Source: MGBC131033 sp910585655
GTDB lineage: Bacteria > Bacillota > Clostridia > Lachnospirales > Lachnospiraceae
DNA length: 25,984 nt
Assembly (NCBI GenBank): GCA_949502025.1
Contig: CATBCG010000049.1
Location: forward strand, 1 to 25,984
Direction of reading: 5' to 3'
Part shown: piece by piece, positions 6,905 to 15,547 of the stretch
How the letters are laid out: each line of letters begins with the position of its first letter
Position numbering within the stretch: position 1 is the stretch's first letter
The notes under the pieces: model-generated
What the model was told of the DNA's origin: nothing
Seen by the model: the letters and a program-made list of their open reading frames with translations, nothing else
Database searches by the model: none
Made by a program: the position numbers and the translations under genes

Positions 6905-7126
6905 ATGGGAGAACAACTGACACCACAGGAATTATTGAAGCAGGTAAATCAGGCAATCGTTAATATTACAGTTGGAGGGCAATCGTATCAGATAGGCTCT
7001 AGGAAACTGACGAGAGCTGATCTAAAAACGTTATACGATATAAAAAATGACCTTATGGCACAGGTGGTCGGAGGGACGCCGGGGCTTTTAGATGATTGTT
7101 CGGTAGCTGTTTTTGACAGGAGATAG
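6905..7126 (+). CDS. gpW-like head-tail joining protein
   Basis: The 73-residue product fits the gpW family by size, by position between the large terminase and the portal, and by pattern: an N-terminal helix (LTPQELLKQVNQAIVNI), a hairpin around SYQIGSRKLTRADLKTLYDI, then a helix and a disordered end. In lambda, gpW binds the portal vertex after packaging and allows tail attachment. ATG 6905 is chosen over the in-frame GTG 6896 because GAGGGG (6891-6896) is then eight bases upstream. The glycine-rich C-terminal tail is not diagnostic. Confidence 0.8.
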   Translation: MGEQLTPQELLKQVNQAIVNITVGGQSYQIGSRKLTRADLKTLYDIKNDLMAQVVGGTPGLLDDCSVAVFDRR

Positions 7127-7135
7127 GAGAGAAAA

Positions 7136-8713
7136 ATGGGAAATGTATTAGACAATATTATTGGGTATATTTCTCCAGCAGCAGGAGCCAGAAGGGAAGC
7201 CTGGCGTCAACACTTAAAAGAACAGCGTCACTATGATGCCGGGAGTTATGATCGCCTGAATGCTGCCTGGACAGCTTATAATCAGAGTGCGGAGCAAACA
7301 GATCGTTATAGCCGAGATACGATAAGAGCCAGAGCGCGTGACCTAGAGCGAAACAGTGACATGGCAAATTCCATCATAGGAGCATACCGACGTAACGTGA
7401 TTGGTCATGGATGGATTTTGCAGGCTAGAACCAACAGCGAAGCATTAAACAAGCAGATTCAGGAAGCGTGGCGAGAGTGGTGCAAACGTAAAAACTGTGA
7501 TATCACAGAAACACAGAGTTTTAATCAGATGCTTAGAATGGCAGAACGCCGGAAAAAGGTAGACGGAGGAATTCTGTTCAAAAAATGTTATACCGAAGGC
7601 GGACTTCTTCCGTTTAAACTTCAGGCGCTGGAAGTTGATGAGTTGGACACTGGACGGATAAGCCCACATAATCCAAATCATCGAGTAGTGGGAGGAATTG
7701 AACTAAATACTTGCAACAAGCCAATGGGGTATTGGATAAAACAATACAATCTGGATGGTTTTGGACAGACAGATTCCATATATGTTCCGGCGAAAAATAT
7801 GATTTATTACTATACAAAAGATCGTCCCTCTCAGATACGGGAAATGAGTGACATGGCAACCACCATTACCAGGATACGAGATGCCAACGAATTCATGACG
7901 GCTGTTAGTGTAAAGGAACGCATTGCCGCCTGTCTGGCGGTTTTTGTAAAAAGAATCATTCCAACAACAGGCGGTTTTAGAACAATGGACGATCCAAAAG
8001 GCACGCGTCCGAGGGAAGATTATGAGGGAAAAAGGATAAGTCCTGGCATGATTAAAGAGTTAAATGCCGGAGATGAAATTCAAGTAGTGAATCCGACAGG
8101 ACAGGCGACAGATGCAGCGAGCTATATTAAATTGCAACAACGTCTGATCGGAGCCGGGCAGGGGTTATCGTATGAGGCAACAAGCCGAGATATGAGCCAA
8201 AGTAATTATAGTAGTGCCAGGCAGGGAATTATTGAAGATGAGCAAACCTACATAGAGGACATAGAACTGTTACAAGAGGTAGTAATGGATGAGGTATACG
8301 AAACCTTTATCATTTCTGGTGTTCTTTCTGGTTTGTTTCATATTTCTGATTTTTGGGAGAATAAGCAAAAATATTTAAAACATGAGTGGGTAGCTACACC
8401 AAAAAAATGGATTGACCCAGCAAAAGAAGCTACAGCAAACAAAGTTGCTTTACAAACAGGACAAAAGACATACCAGCAAATTGCAGCAGAGAATGGGAAG
8501 GACTGGAAAGAGCAGATCGATGAAACTATTGCTGTTTTAGAGTACGCCAGGGGAAAGGGCTTGGAGATGGGAGGTGTAATATTTGATAGAACAAAATCAG
8601 AGCTTGTACCAGCAGGGGATGAGCAGGAGACAGAAACAGCATGTTCAGATATCGCCGCAAATCAGATCAGTGGAGAACAGCAACCAGATACAGACGAAAA
8701 CGAAGGAGAGTAA
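7136..8713 (+). CDS. Portal protein, lambda family
   Basis: The 525-residue product forms the dodecameric portal ring through which DNA enters the head. Family features visible: an N-terminal region with YDRLNAAWTAYNQSAEQTDR, RARARDLERNSDMANSIIGA, a middle LQALEVDELDTG motif, and EATSRDMSQSNYSSARQGII near residue 350, all typical of lambda-type portals. GGAGAG precedes the ATG. Its last ~130 nt overlap, in another frame, the upstream extension of the protease gene, and the C-terminal tail is acidic and glutamine-rich (QISGEQQPDTDENEGE), so that part of the portal sequence may be constrained by the overlap. Confidence 0.95.
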   Translation: MGNVLDNIIGYISPAAGARREAWRQHLKEQRHYDAGSYDRLNAAWTAYNQSAEQTDRYSRDTIRARARDLERNSDMANSIIGAYRRNVIGHGWILQARTNSEALNKQIQEAWREWCKRKNCDITETQSFNQMLRMAERRKKVDGGILFKKCYTEGGLLPFKLQALEVDELDTGRISPHNPNHRVVGGIELNTCNKPMGYWIKQYNLDGFGQTDSIYVPAKNMIYYYTKDRPSQIREMSDMATTITRIRDANEFMTAVSVKERIAACLAVFVKRIIPTTGGFRTMDDPKGTRPREDYEGKRISPGMIKELNAGDEIQVVNPTGQATDAASYIKLQQRLIGAGQGLSYEATSRDMSQSNYSSARQGIIEDEQTYIEDIELLQEVVMDEVYETFIISGVLSGLFHISDFWENKQKYLKHEWVATPKKWIDPAKEATANKVALQTGQKTYQQIAAENGKDWKEQIDETIAVLEYARGKGLEMGGVIFDRTKSELVPAGDEQETETACSDIAANQISGEQQPDTDENEGE

Positions 8714-9287
8714 AGGGAAAAACCAGATAAGGGCGTTTCGTGCAGCAACGATCCGCGCTATGGAAGGAGAAGGGAATGAGCGGAAATTCATTCTTTCTTT
8801 TTCATCAGAAGAACCTTATGAGCGTTACTGGGGAAAGGAGATTTTAGATCATAACCCAGAAGCGGTTGACCTGACCAGACTTAATACAATAGGCGTTTTG
8901 TTGTTTAACCACAACCGGGATAAGGTGATAGGAAAAATCAATCGTGCCTGGATTGAGAATCAGAGAGGCATGGCTGAGGTGGAATTTGACACAGATGCGG
9001 AAAGCGAAGTTATTTTTCAAAAAGTAAAAAATGAAACTCTCAAAGGTGTTTCTGTCGGATATCAAATCGGAGTAATTGAGGAGGTTACAGCGAATAAGGT
9101 AAGCACCGACGGAAGATTTAACGGTCCCTGTGATGTTGCAAGGCAATGGATGCCATATGAGATAAGCGTTGTAAGTGTTCCAGCAGATGCAACGGTGGGG
9201 GTAGGCAGAGAGATGATGGGGGAAACCTGTCAAAACATTTTTACTTGTTTTGAAGCACAACTTCAAATAAATAAAAACAGAAAATAG
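8583..9287 (+). CDS. HK97-type prohead protease (peptidase S78 family)
   Basis: The enzyme cleaves capsid and scaffold segments inside the prohead. Family landmarks counted from TTG 8583: NQIRAFRAATIRAME at 47-61, FSSEEPYERYWGKEILDH at 73-90, probable catalytic His110 (FNHNRD), Ser157 (LKGVSVGYQI) and a third residue near Glu193 (WMPYEISVVSVP). The start is uncertain. The core begins before the portal stop is far behind, and the only downstream ATG (8761) would remove a conserved strand. TTG 8583 has GGGAGGTG about 9 nt upstream; ATG 8619 is an alternative with a poor site. Either gives a 95-131 nt overlap with portal. The product is certain; the start is not. Confidence 0.85.
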   Translation: MIEQNQSLYQQGMSRRQKQHVQISPQIRSVENSNQIQTKTKESKGKNQIRAFRAATIRAMEGEGNERKFILSFSSEEPYERYWGKEILDHNPEAVDLTRLNTIGVLLFNHNRDKVIGKINRAWIENQRGMAEVEFDTDAESEVIFQKVKNETLKGVSVGYQIGVIEEVTANKVSTDGRFNGPCDVARQWMPYEISVVSVPADATVGVGREMMGETCQNIFTCFEAQLQINKNRK

Positions 9288-9300
9288 GAGGTATAGGAGA

Positions 9301-10857
9301 ATGACACCAAAACAGAGAAAAGAAGCCGCTATGTTAAGGCAGCAGGCGATTGTAAATGCTGCCAGAGCGGACGGCAACCGTGCGCTGACGGCAGAAGAGC
9401 AGGCACAGTTTAATTCCCTCCAGAGGGAGATCGACGAAGCACAGGAAGAGATCGATGCCCAGGAAAGAGGACTGGCAGGAGGAACAGGAACGTCAGATGC
9501 TCCGCCGTCTGTTCAGCCGCCAATAATTCCACCTGCAGAAGGACAAGGAAGAGAGACAGAGGCAGAGCGCAGTCGAGTAACAGAGATTATGGCACTTTGC
9601 CGGGATTTTGAGGTAGATCCGACAGAGTATATTCGTAACGGTTCCAATTTGGACACAGTACGTAGCGCTATTCTGGACGGAATGAGACAGACAGGTTCGC
9701 CGGTCAGTGTACAGGTGACGAGAGATGAAAACGATACATTCAGACAGCGAGCAGTAGATGCTTTGATGTTACGAGCCGGGATTGAGGTAGCGGCACCGGC
9801 AGATGGAGCAAACGAGTTAAGAGCGATGAGCCTCCGGGATTTGGGGATTGAGTGCCTGAGCAGGGACGGACGCAATACAATGGAGCTTTTAAGGATGCAG
9901 CCAGATGAGATGTATGGTGAGCTTTGTAGGCAATTTTATAACCCAACAGCAGCGTTTCCAGCAATTTTAGATAGTACCATCAGAAAAAGTATTGTCCAGC
10001 TATACAACGAAGTACCTACAACTTTTCAGGCGTGGACAACGAAAGGGAGTTTGAAAGATTTTAAGGAAACAGCCGATCATGAATACGTGATTGGTGGAGT
10101 AGGAGATTTCCTGTTGGTTCCGGAAAATGGAGAGTTAAAACTGGATACTCCGAAAACACAATTACTGCCAAATCGGAAATTGGATACCTATGGGCGCTCT
10201 TTTAGTATGACCAGACAAGCCTTTATCAATGACGACATTGGATTTTTAACAGAGGTTCCAGGGCTTTATGCACAGTCGGCAAAGAAAACCATTGATAAAG
10301 CAGTTTATACGATATTGTATAACAACGGACGGGATGGGAAAATATTTGACGGGATCGGTCTTTTTGATGCAAAGCATAAGAATCTGATCAAAACAGGCTC
10401 CAAGCCTACTCAGGCATCCATTCAGGAAATTATTTTACAGATGCAGCACCAGAAAGATCCATTCGGAGAAGCGATTTATATTACACCACAACATATCATC
10501 GTGCCAGTGGGGTATGAATTTGATCTGGCAGTTATTTTGCACAGCGCTCAGGTCGTAGGAAGCAATCACAATGACGTCAATCCGTTGTATAACTATCCGA
10601 TTAAAGTTATCCAGACGCCGGTATTGAATGCTCTAGCAGAGGGCAATCCAGTACCGTGGTTTATGGTTGCTAATGCTGCCAGCGCAAGACACATTCAAGT
10701 AGACTACCTTAATGGTCAGGAAACTCCGACTGTAAGACGTATGGAAACGCCTGGTATTCTGGGCTTTCAGTGGGATATTTTTCTTGATTGGGGAATTTCT
10801 GTAAGAGACTTCCGGGGAATTGCAAAGAATCCAGGTGAAAAAATTGCTGAACAGTAA
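9301..10857 (+). CDS. Major capsid protein, HK97 fold, with N-terminal scaffold-like region
   Basis: The 518-residue product is the main shell protein. Residues about 1-60 are a charged coiled-coil region of delta-domain type (AEEQAQFNSLQREIDEAQEE, then IDAQER). A Pro/Gly-rich linker at 60-85 is a plausible protease target zone. The C-terminal ~300 residues look like an HK97-type capsid (FQAWTTKGSLKDFKETADHE, RSFSMTRQAFINDD, DKAVYTILYNN, TPQHIIVPVGYEFDLAV). It follows the protease gene by 13 nt. The sequence resembles the family in which protease and capsid are fused in some phages (U35/HK97 type); here they are separate. Two strong AGGAGG-like sites precede the ATG. Confidence 0.92.
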   Translation: MTPKQRKEAAMLRQQAIVNAARADGNRALTAEEQAQFNSLQREIDEAQEEIDAQERGLAGGTGTSDAPPSVQPPIIPPAEGQGRETEAERSRVTEIMALCRDFEVDPTEYIRNGSNLDTVRSAILDGMRQTGSPVSVQVTRDENDTFRQRAVDALMLRAGIEVAAPADGANELRAMSLRDLGIECLSRDGRNTMELLRMQPDEMYGELCRQFYNPTAAFPAILDSTIRKSIVQLYNEVPTTFQAWTTKGSLKDFKETADHEYVIGGVGDFLLVPENGELKLDTPKTQLLPNRKLDTYGRSFSMTRQAFINDDIGFLTEVPGLYAQSAKKTIDKAVYTILYNNGRDGKIFDGIGLFDAKHKNLIKTGSKPTQASIQEIILQMQHQKDPFGEAIYITPQHIIVPVGYEFDLAVILHSAQVVGSNHNDVNPLYNYPIKVIQTPVLNALAEGNPVPWFMVANAASARHIQVDYLNGQETPTVRRMETPGILGFQWDIFLDWGISVRDFRGIAKNPGEKIAEQ

Positions 10858-10871
10858 AGGAGGACTGGAAA

Positions 10872-11225
10872 ATGAGTAAAGCCACATATTGGCAAAGGGG
10901 AGAAACCCTTGATTATAGAAATGACACAGATACAAAAATTGAAACGAATACAATTATTCCGTTCGGTTCTCGTATTGGGGTAGCTGGGACAGATATTTTT
11001 CCTGGTGAATTAGGCTCGATCCATGTTACAGGTGTTTTTGAGATAAACAAGACTGTAACCGAAGCCGTTGAGATGGGAACCGAAGTATATTTTGATGGGA
11101 CAGGAATCACAACCGCAGAGGACGATGGGGCAGAGACGAATCCGACGACATATCCTTTGGCTGGTTATGCGGCACAGGCAGCCACCGCAGCCGATACCAT
11201 TATTCGGGTAAAACTGGGCGGCTGA
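10872..11225 (+). CDS. DUF2190-type capsid decoration protein
   Basis: The 117-residue protein resembles the DUF2190 family of small beta-rich head decoration or cement proteins. It has the pattern LDYRNDTDTKIETNTIIPFG, a GVAGTDIFPGELGSIHVTGV strand region, EAVEMGTEVYFDG, and the closing AGYAAQAATAADTIIRVKLGG. Such trimers stabilise the expanded capsid. It starts 14 nt after the capsid gene with AAGGAGG upstream. Its TGA stop shares a base with the ATG of the next gene (TGATGA), so the two are probably coupled. Confidence 0.85.
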   Translation: MSKATYWQRGETLDYRNDTDTKIETNTIIPFGSRIGVAGTDIFPGELGSIHVTGVFEINKTVTEAVEMGTEVYFDGTGITTAEDDGAETNPTTYPLAGYAAQAATAADTIIRVKLGG

Positions 11226-11530
11226 TGAAACAGCTCATAGCCGTTTTTCCTGTACTTTTTGAAAATGTAAACTACAAACCAGGTGATAAGCTGCCGACAC
11301 ATAACACCGAATTTGTAGAGTTATGGATCGAAAACGAAACAGCAGTATGGAAGGAGGCAGAGGACTTAAAGAAGCCAATAGCAAAGCAAATAACCGCTCC
11401 TGCCGGGCTTTCTGGTGATGCCTACCCTTCTGCCGGATTAGAACAGGATTTAGTAGGGAAACCACCATCCAGAAAAGCCAGAGGAGTACAGCCAGAACCG
11501 TCCAAAGGAAAGAGGAAATCTCATGAATAA
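11225..11530 (+). CDS. Hypothetical small head/connector-region protein
   Basis: The 101-residue product has an N-terminal beta-like part (LIAVFPVLFENVNYKPGDKL and VELWIENETAVW) and a low-complexity, proline/lysine-rich C-terminal half from about residue 55. Its start overlaps the stop of the decoration gene by one base and its end overlaps the next ATG by 8 nt. Small proteins of this sort occur between decoration and head-tail joining genes in Firmicute phages. I cannot assign a specific role. Confidence 0.65.
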   Translation: MKQLIAVFPVLFENVNYKPGDKLPTHNTEFVELWIENETAVWKEAEDLKKPIAKQITAPAGLSGDAYPSAGLEQDLVGKPPSRKARGVQPEPSKGKRKSHE

Positions 11531-11858
11531 GATACCTACCTTTAAGGAGCTTTTGCGTCAGGATGTAAAAAGTGTATTTTTAAATCCAGCCGAATTTGGC
11601 GAGGAGCATATCGTCAATGGAAAACCGATGCCAATCATCATTGATGATAACGAGCTTACAGAGCGGGAAAAACGAATGAAAAGTCACATGGATGGGATAT
11701 ATAAAAAGCAAACGCTGGTATTTGTCAGTGCTTTGGATTTCGGTCCGCTTCCGGGAGTGGGAAAACCAGTTAAAATAGACGGAGTGACCTTTATTATTAC
11801 AGACAGTCTAAATGAAGGTGGCGTATACTCTCTACATTTGGAGGCGAATAAGAGTTGA
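11523..11858 (+). CDS. Head-tail joining protein (lambda gpFII-like)
   Basis: The 111-residue protein contains LLRQDVKSVFLNPAEFGEEH and GKPMPIIIDDNELTEREKRM, a combination typical of head-tail attachment proteins in Clostridia prophages (gpFII-like). A beta-rich C-terminal half (LVFVSALDFGPLPGVGKPVK, ITDSLNEGGVYSLHLEAN) follows. Such proteins sit at the bottom of the connector and dock the tail. It is embedded in an overlapping gene string: 8 nt overlap before it, 4 nt after it. Location and length agree; the exact family is less certain. Confidence 0.72.
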   Translation: MNKIPTFKELLRQDVKSVFLNPAEFGEEHIVNGKPMPIIIDDNELTEREKRMKSHMDGIYKKQTLVFVSALDFGPLPGVGKPVKIDGVTFIITDSLNEGGVYSLHLEANKS

Positions 11859-12403
11859 TAGAAGTAAGCTATGATCAGAAAATGTTGGCGCAGGTTGAGC
11901 GGAAACTATGGATGATGAAAAGTGAGGTGCCGAAGGTGCTGAAAAATGCTATCAATCAGACTGCACGGCAGGCTAGAAGCGATTTAAAGGAACAGGTGAA
12001 AAAGCAGTATACTGTAAAGCTTGGAAAGATTTCTCAGGCTATGAGGATACAAAGGGCAACCAATACCAGACTGGATGCAACGATTTTTGTAAAAGGAAAG
12101 GTATTAAATATCACAAATTATAAAGTAACTACTCCAAAAAAAGGCGCGAAAGCACAAATTGTTAAAAGTGGTGGTCTAAAACAAATTGTAGGTCCAAAAA
12201 AAATAACAGCTTTTAAAGGCTTGAACGGCTTAATTTGGCAAAGAAGGGATAAAAAAAGATACCCAATATTACCGCTTAAATCTCTTTCTATTCCAAAAGC
12301 GGTAGGAAGTGAAAGGCGAGTGTATGGCATCATAAAACCTCGTATACGGCAAAACTTAAAGAAAAACGTACAGGCTCAAATACAAAGAGTTTTGAGGGGG
12401 TAG
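11855..12403 (+). CDS. Minor tail protein Z (GPZ)-like tail completion protein
   Basis: The 182-residue, strongly basic protein has an N-terminal helical region ending KNAINQTARQARSDLKEQVK. A strand-rich C-terminal half (VYGIIKPRIRQNLKKNVQAQ at the end) is as in the lambda GPZ / gpS-like tail completion family. GPZ finishes the tail end that joins the head. The start is TTG 11855, nine bases after TTTGGAGGCG and overlapping the previous TGA, with no better ATG. It lies in the usual place between the head-tail joiner and the tail terminator. Confidence 0.75.
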   Translation: MIEVSYDQKMLAQVERKLWMMKSEVPKVLKNAINQTARQARSDLKEQVKKQYTVKLGKISQAMRIQRATNTRLDATIFVKGKVLNITNYKVTTPKKGAKAQIVKSGGLKQIVGPKKITAFKGLNGLIWQRRDKKRYPILPLKSLSIPKAVGSERRVYGIIKPRIRQNLKKNVQAQIQRVLRG

Positions 12404-12406
12404 TAG

Positions 12407-12925
12407 ATGATTGCAACATTTTTGCAAAGCGAACTGACGGAGGAACTTAGAAAAATTTTTTCGGATTTTCGATTGAAAAACCCGCAAGGAGACAGCAGCG
12501 GCATAAAGATTTTTGAGCAGTTATTACCTATGTCGGAATCAGGGGAATCAGAAGTTATCCCTCCAGAGGTATTAGAAAATGGTCTGGCAGAAGAACAAAC
12601 GATTCCAGATCCATATCCCTATATCATTGTACGGATAGAGGATGGAGAGATTAAAGATGAAGATAGCGCCCAGGAGGTCAATGTTACCCTGTTAATTGGT
12701 GTATATGAACCAGATTACGATAAGCAGGGGCATAAAGATATTTTAAACATTATTGCTAAAGTCTATGAACGTTTTGCTAAAATACCAATACTGAACGGGA
12801 AATACACCATACAATATCCAATTTTATGGACGTTGCAAGAGGAAGAATCCTATCCGTATTATTTTGGTGGAATGACTTTGATATTTGAAATTGCAGCAGT
12901 TAGAAGGGAGGATAGATATTCGTGA
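12407..12925 (+). CDS. Putative tail terminator / neck protein
   Basis: The 172-residue protein shows the pattern of tail-terminator-like proteins: an N-terminal helix (MIATFLQSELTEELRKIFSD), PYIIVRIEDGEIKDEDSAQE, an internal beta segment VNVTLLIGVYEPD, a helix (GHKDILNIIAKVYERFAKIP), and the closing YYFGGMTLIFEIAAVRRED. Terminators cap the tail tube after polymerisation. It lies between GPZ-like and sheath genes, which supports the call. No catalytic motif is expected. The assignment is from order and secondary-structure pattern. Confidence 0.6.
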   Translation: MIATFLQSELTEELRKIFSDFRLKNPQGDSSGIKIFEQLLPMSESGESEVIPPEVLENGLAEEQTIPDPYPYIIVRIEDGEIKDEDSAQEVNVTLLIGVYEPDYDKQGHKDILNIIAKVYERFAKIPILNGKYTIQYPILWTLQEEESYPYYFGGMTLIFEIAAVRREDRYS

Positions 12926-13206
12926 GTGAGACAGAGAAAAAGCAAACACAAGAGACTGGTAAAGTAAAAAAGAGTCTGAAGAAAACAGAAATTATGGTAT
13001 ATATCGGTCCGGATATACCAGGAGCAAGACAATATACTGTATTTAATAATGGTCTGACGGATGCCCTTAAAGAAAAGATTGAGGAGCATCCGTTTTTTAA
13101 CTCTTTAGTGATACCAATAGGGCGATTGCCACAGGCAAATATGGAACTAGCAAAGGAAGGAAGTGCTTTAAATCTTTTCTTCCGGAGAGCAAAAGAAAGT
13201 AAATAG
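12922..13206 (+). CDS. Small phage protein upstream of the tail sheath gene
   Basis: The 94-residue product has a lysine-rich N terminus (1-22), then a compact region (EIMVYIGPDIPGARQYTVFN through LPQANMELAKEGSALNLFFR). GTG 12922 overlaps the previous stop by 4 nt, with GGGAGG (12907-12912) about 10 nt upstream. Proteins of this kind are regularly found just before sheath genes in Firmicute myoviruses, so a tail-assembly role is plausible. No named function. Confidence 0.65.
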   Translation: MSETEKKQTQETGKVKKSLKKTEIMVYIGPDIPGARQYTVFNNGLTDALKEKIEEHPFFNSLVIPIGRLPQANMELAKEGSALNLFFRRAKESK

Positions 13207-13221
13207 AAAAGGAGAAAAAAG

Positions 13222-14682
13222 ATGGCATATAAACATGGGGTAGAGATAATCGAAAACCCTACCAGTCTTACCGCACCGCTTTTAGGGACAGCAGCTTTTC
13301 AAGTGGTGGTGGGCGTTTCGCCAGTCAATCTGGCAGAAGATCCATATAACGCTACCAATGTCGTAAAGCTTGCTTATAGTTTAGCAGAAGCTAGCACAGC
13401 AGTAGGATACTCCAAAAATTTAAAGGACTATAATCTGAATCAAAGCATTAGCGCGAGCTTTACAAAGTTTGCAGTTGCTCCGATTGCCTTGATTAACGTG
13501 TTAGATCCAAAGAAGCACAAGGACACTATTGCGAAGAAAAGTTATCCGGTAGAAGCCCTGCAGGTGATGGTGGATATAGAGGGCATATTACGGGATACTC
13601 TGATTGTAGAGAGTGGAGAAAGCGCCTTGCAGCCAGAAGTTGATTACATAGTCAATTTTAATAATGATGGCTATGTGATTATTACTTTGTTAGAGGATGG
13701 AGCAGGAAAGGACGCAACCGAGTTAAACATTTCCGGGGATAAGATCGATCCGTCTAAGGTAACAAGAGATGATATTATCGGAGGCTATAACGTCAGTACC
13801 GGAAAAGAAAGCGGCTTAGAACTGGTGCGTCAGGTTTATCCGTTATTTGGTTTGACCCCTGGTTTGATTACGTCACCAGGTTATTCTAAAGATCCAGTCG
13901 TAGCTTCTGTTATGGCGGCAAAGTGTCTGAAAATCAATGGCGTTTTTACTTGTGAGTGCATCGTTGATTTAGACAGCACAGAGGATGGGGCAACAAAGTA
14001 TACCGATATTAAAACAGTCAAAGAGCATTCCGGTCTAATCAGCGAACATATGGAACCAGTATGGCCAAAGGTACGAATTGGAGATGAGGTATATTATTAC
14101 AGTGCTGTTTACGCTGCTTTGATTGCCTATATGGACGCTGGCAATGACGATGTGCCGAATCTTTATGCCAGTAACAAAGCATTGCCGATTACAGGGCTTT
14201 GTTTGGACGATGAAGATGACAGTGAGATCGTAATTGACCAGGAGCAGGCCAACGTAATAAACAGTTTTGGAGTGGTTACAGCGTTAAATTTCAACGGTTT
14301 CCGTTCCTGGGGGAACAACAGCGCGGCATACCCCATGACGACGGATCCAAAAGACCGCTGGTTCTGCTGCCGCCGCTTTTTCAGTTGGTGGGGAAACAGC
14401 TTTATTTTAAGCTACTTTCAGAGGGTAGACGACCCGGCGAATTCCCGGCTTATTCAGAGCATCTGCGATGCGGAAAATATCCGGGGCAATTCCTACGTCG
14501 CACAGGGGAAATGTGCCGGTGCGCGTATTACCTACAGCGAAGACGAGAATCCGATCACAGACATTTTAAACGGGAAAATCCAGTTTCATCAGTACCTAGC
14601 GCAGTACACGCCAGCGGAGAATATTCTGAACATATTGGAGTTTGACCCGACCATGCTGGAAGCAGCCTTAGGAGGTGAATAA
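13222..14682 (+). CDS. Tail sheath protein (P2 FI-like)
   Basis: The 486-residue protein is the contractile sheath subunit. Landmarks: an N-terminal MAYKHGVEIIENPTSLTAPL segment, VVVGVSPVNLAED, a central LTPGLITSPGYSKDPVVASV typical of P2-like sheaths, SWGNNSAAYPMTTDPKDRWF and the C-terminal conserved FFSWWGNSFILSYFQRVDDP. The length fits P2/Mu-type sheaths (390-500). AAAGGAG precedes the ATG by about 7 nt. It is followed three bases later by the tube gene, the classical sheath-tube order of contractile tails. This is the strongest evidence that the phage is a myovirus type. Confidence 0.95.
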   Translation: MAYKHGVEIIENPTSLTAPLLGTAAFQVVVGVSPVNLAEDPYNATNVVKLAYSLAEASTAVGYSKNLKDYNLNQSISASFTKFAVAPIALINVLDPKKHKDTIAKKSYPVEALQVMVDIEGILRDTLIVESGESALQPEVDYIVNFNNDGYVIITLLEDGAGKDATELNISGDKIDPSKVTRDDIIGGYNVSTGKESGLELVRQVYPLFGLTPGLITSPGYSKDPVVASVMAAKCLKINGVFTCECIVDLDSTEDGATKYTDIKTVKEHSGLISEHMEPVWPKVRIGDEVYYYSAVYAALIAYMDAGNDDVPNLYASNKALPITGLCLDDEDDSEIVIDQEQANVINSFGVVTALNFNGFRSWGNNSAAYPMTTDPKDRWFCCRRFFSWWGNSFILSYFQRVDDPANSRLIQSICDAENIRGNSYVAQGKCAGARITYSEDENPITDILNGKIQFHQYLAQYTPAENILNILEFDPTMLEAALGGE

Positions 14683-14684
14683 GA

Positions 14685-15203
14685 TTGTATAACATTCCTT
14701 CAAAAATCAATTCCTTCAATGTATACAAGGATGGCACAAAGCTAGTCGGCATTTCCGACGAAGTAACGCTGCCAGACTTTGAAAGTATGACAGAGACATT
14801 AAGTGGTCCTGGTATTTTAGGCGAGATTGACGACCCGACAATAGGACATTTTCAGAGCATGGAAATGGAAATTCCGTTCCGGACAATGGACAAAGATTTA
14901 TTTATTCTTTCAGATGATATTTCAAGTGTTACTCTTACATTAAGAGGTTCAATTCAATATATCATAAACGACAGTGCGGGAACTGCCACGAAGCCTATGC
15001 GAATAGTAGTACGCGGGAAAAACAAAGGAATCACGGGCGGAAAAATGAAACAAGGAACCGGAACCGCAAGCAGTATCAAATTGGAAGTTCTTTATATTTT
15101 GATCGAAATCGGTAACGTAACAGAGATTGAGTTAGATAAACTTAACTTTGTTTATAAGATACACGGTAAAGATCTATTAGAGGAAGTGAGGAAAATGTGC
15201 TAA
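14685..15203 (+). CDS. Tail tube protein (P2 FII-like)
   Basis: The 172-residue protein matches the P2 major tail tube family: VYKDGTKLVGISDEVTLPDF, SGPGILGEIDDPTIGHFQSM, a central VTLTLRGSIQYI, and VVRGKNKGITGGKMKQGTGT. Stacked hexamers form the inner tube surrounded by the sheath. TTG 14685 is the start, with AGGAGGTGAA at 14671-14680; no nearby ATG fits. The TAA stop shares one base with ATG 15203 of the next gene (TAATG), so coupling is likely. Confidence 0.92.
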   Translation: MYNIPSKINSFNVYKDGTKLVGISDEVTLPDFESMTETLSGPGILGEIDDPTIGHFQSMEMEIPFRTMDKDLFILSDDISSVTLTLRGSIQYIINDSAGTATKPMRIVVRGKNKGITGGKMKQGTGTASSIKLEVLYILIEIGNVTEIELDKLNFVYKIHGKDLLEEVRKMC

Positions 15204-15547
15204 TGGAACAGGAAAAAATTGTAGCTTTGGAAAAGAAGCAGAAAACCGCAGAAGAAAATACGTATCTGATAGTTTTTAAAAAGCCTTTTGTGTTTGAGGG
15301 AGCCAGTTATGATAGCGTGGATTTGAGCGGTCTGGAAGAATTGAGCGCAGCGGATATGATTGCTGTAAACAAGACCATTGAGCGGGGAGGAACAGTCAAT
15401 GTTTTGCCAGAAATGAGCTTGGAATATGCCTGCCTGATTTCCTCTAGGGCATCCGGAAAGCCAGTGGAATTTTTCAAGGCGCTCCCACCAAAGGATGCAC
15501 TGAAGGTAAAGAATCGTGTTACAAATTTTTTATACGGCGAGGACTAA
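15203..15547 (+). CDS. Tail assembly chaperone gpE-like (unshifted product)
   Basis: The 114-residue product resembles P2 gpE-type tail assembly chaperones: YLIVFKKPFVFEGASYDSVD, a core LSGLEELSAADMIAVNKTIE, and ALPPKDALKVKNRVTNFLYG at the end. It acts in the cytoplasm, coating the tape measure during tail assembly. ATG 15203 overlaps the tube stop by one base; GTG 15197 in frame is an alternative. Near its end is the slippery heptamer TTTTTTA (15526-15532), at which a fraction of ribosomes should shift to -1 and make a longer E-E' fusion. Confidence 0.85.
   Translation: MEQEKIVALEKKQKTAEENTYLIVFKKPFVFEGASYDSVDLSGLEELSAADMIAVNKTIERGGTVNVLPEMSLEYACLISSRASGKPVEFFKALPPKDALKVKNRVTNFLYGED

Noticed and set aside
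8761..9287. ATG 8761 as the prohead protease start
   Set aside because: No ribosome site precedes it and it would remove the conserved first strand (NQIRAFRAATIRA).
8844..9377. Long open frame on the minus strand (177 codons)
   Set aside because: It lies antiparallel over the protease and the capsid start, which have clear family matches. Its translation is Phe/Leu/Cys-rich with no motif or ribosome site.
14385..14645. Plus-strand open frame inside the sheath gene
   Set aside because: Shadow of the conserved C-terminal part of the sheath gene; no independent start signal.
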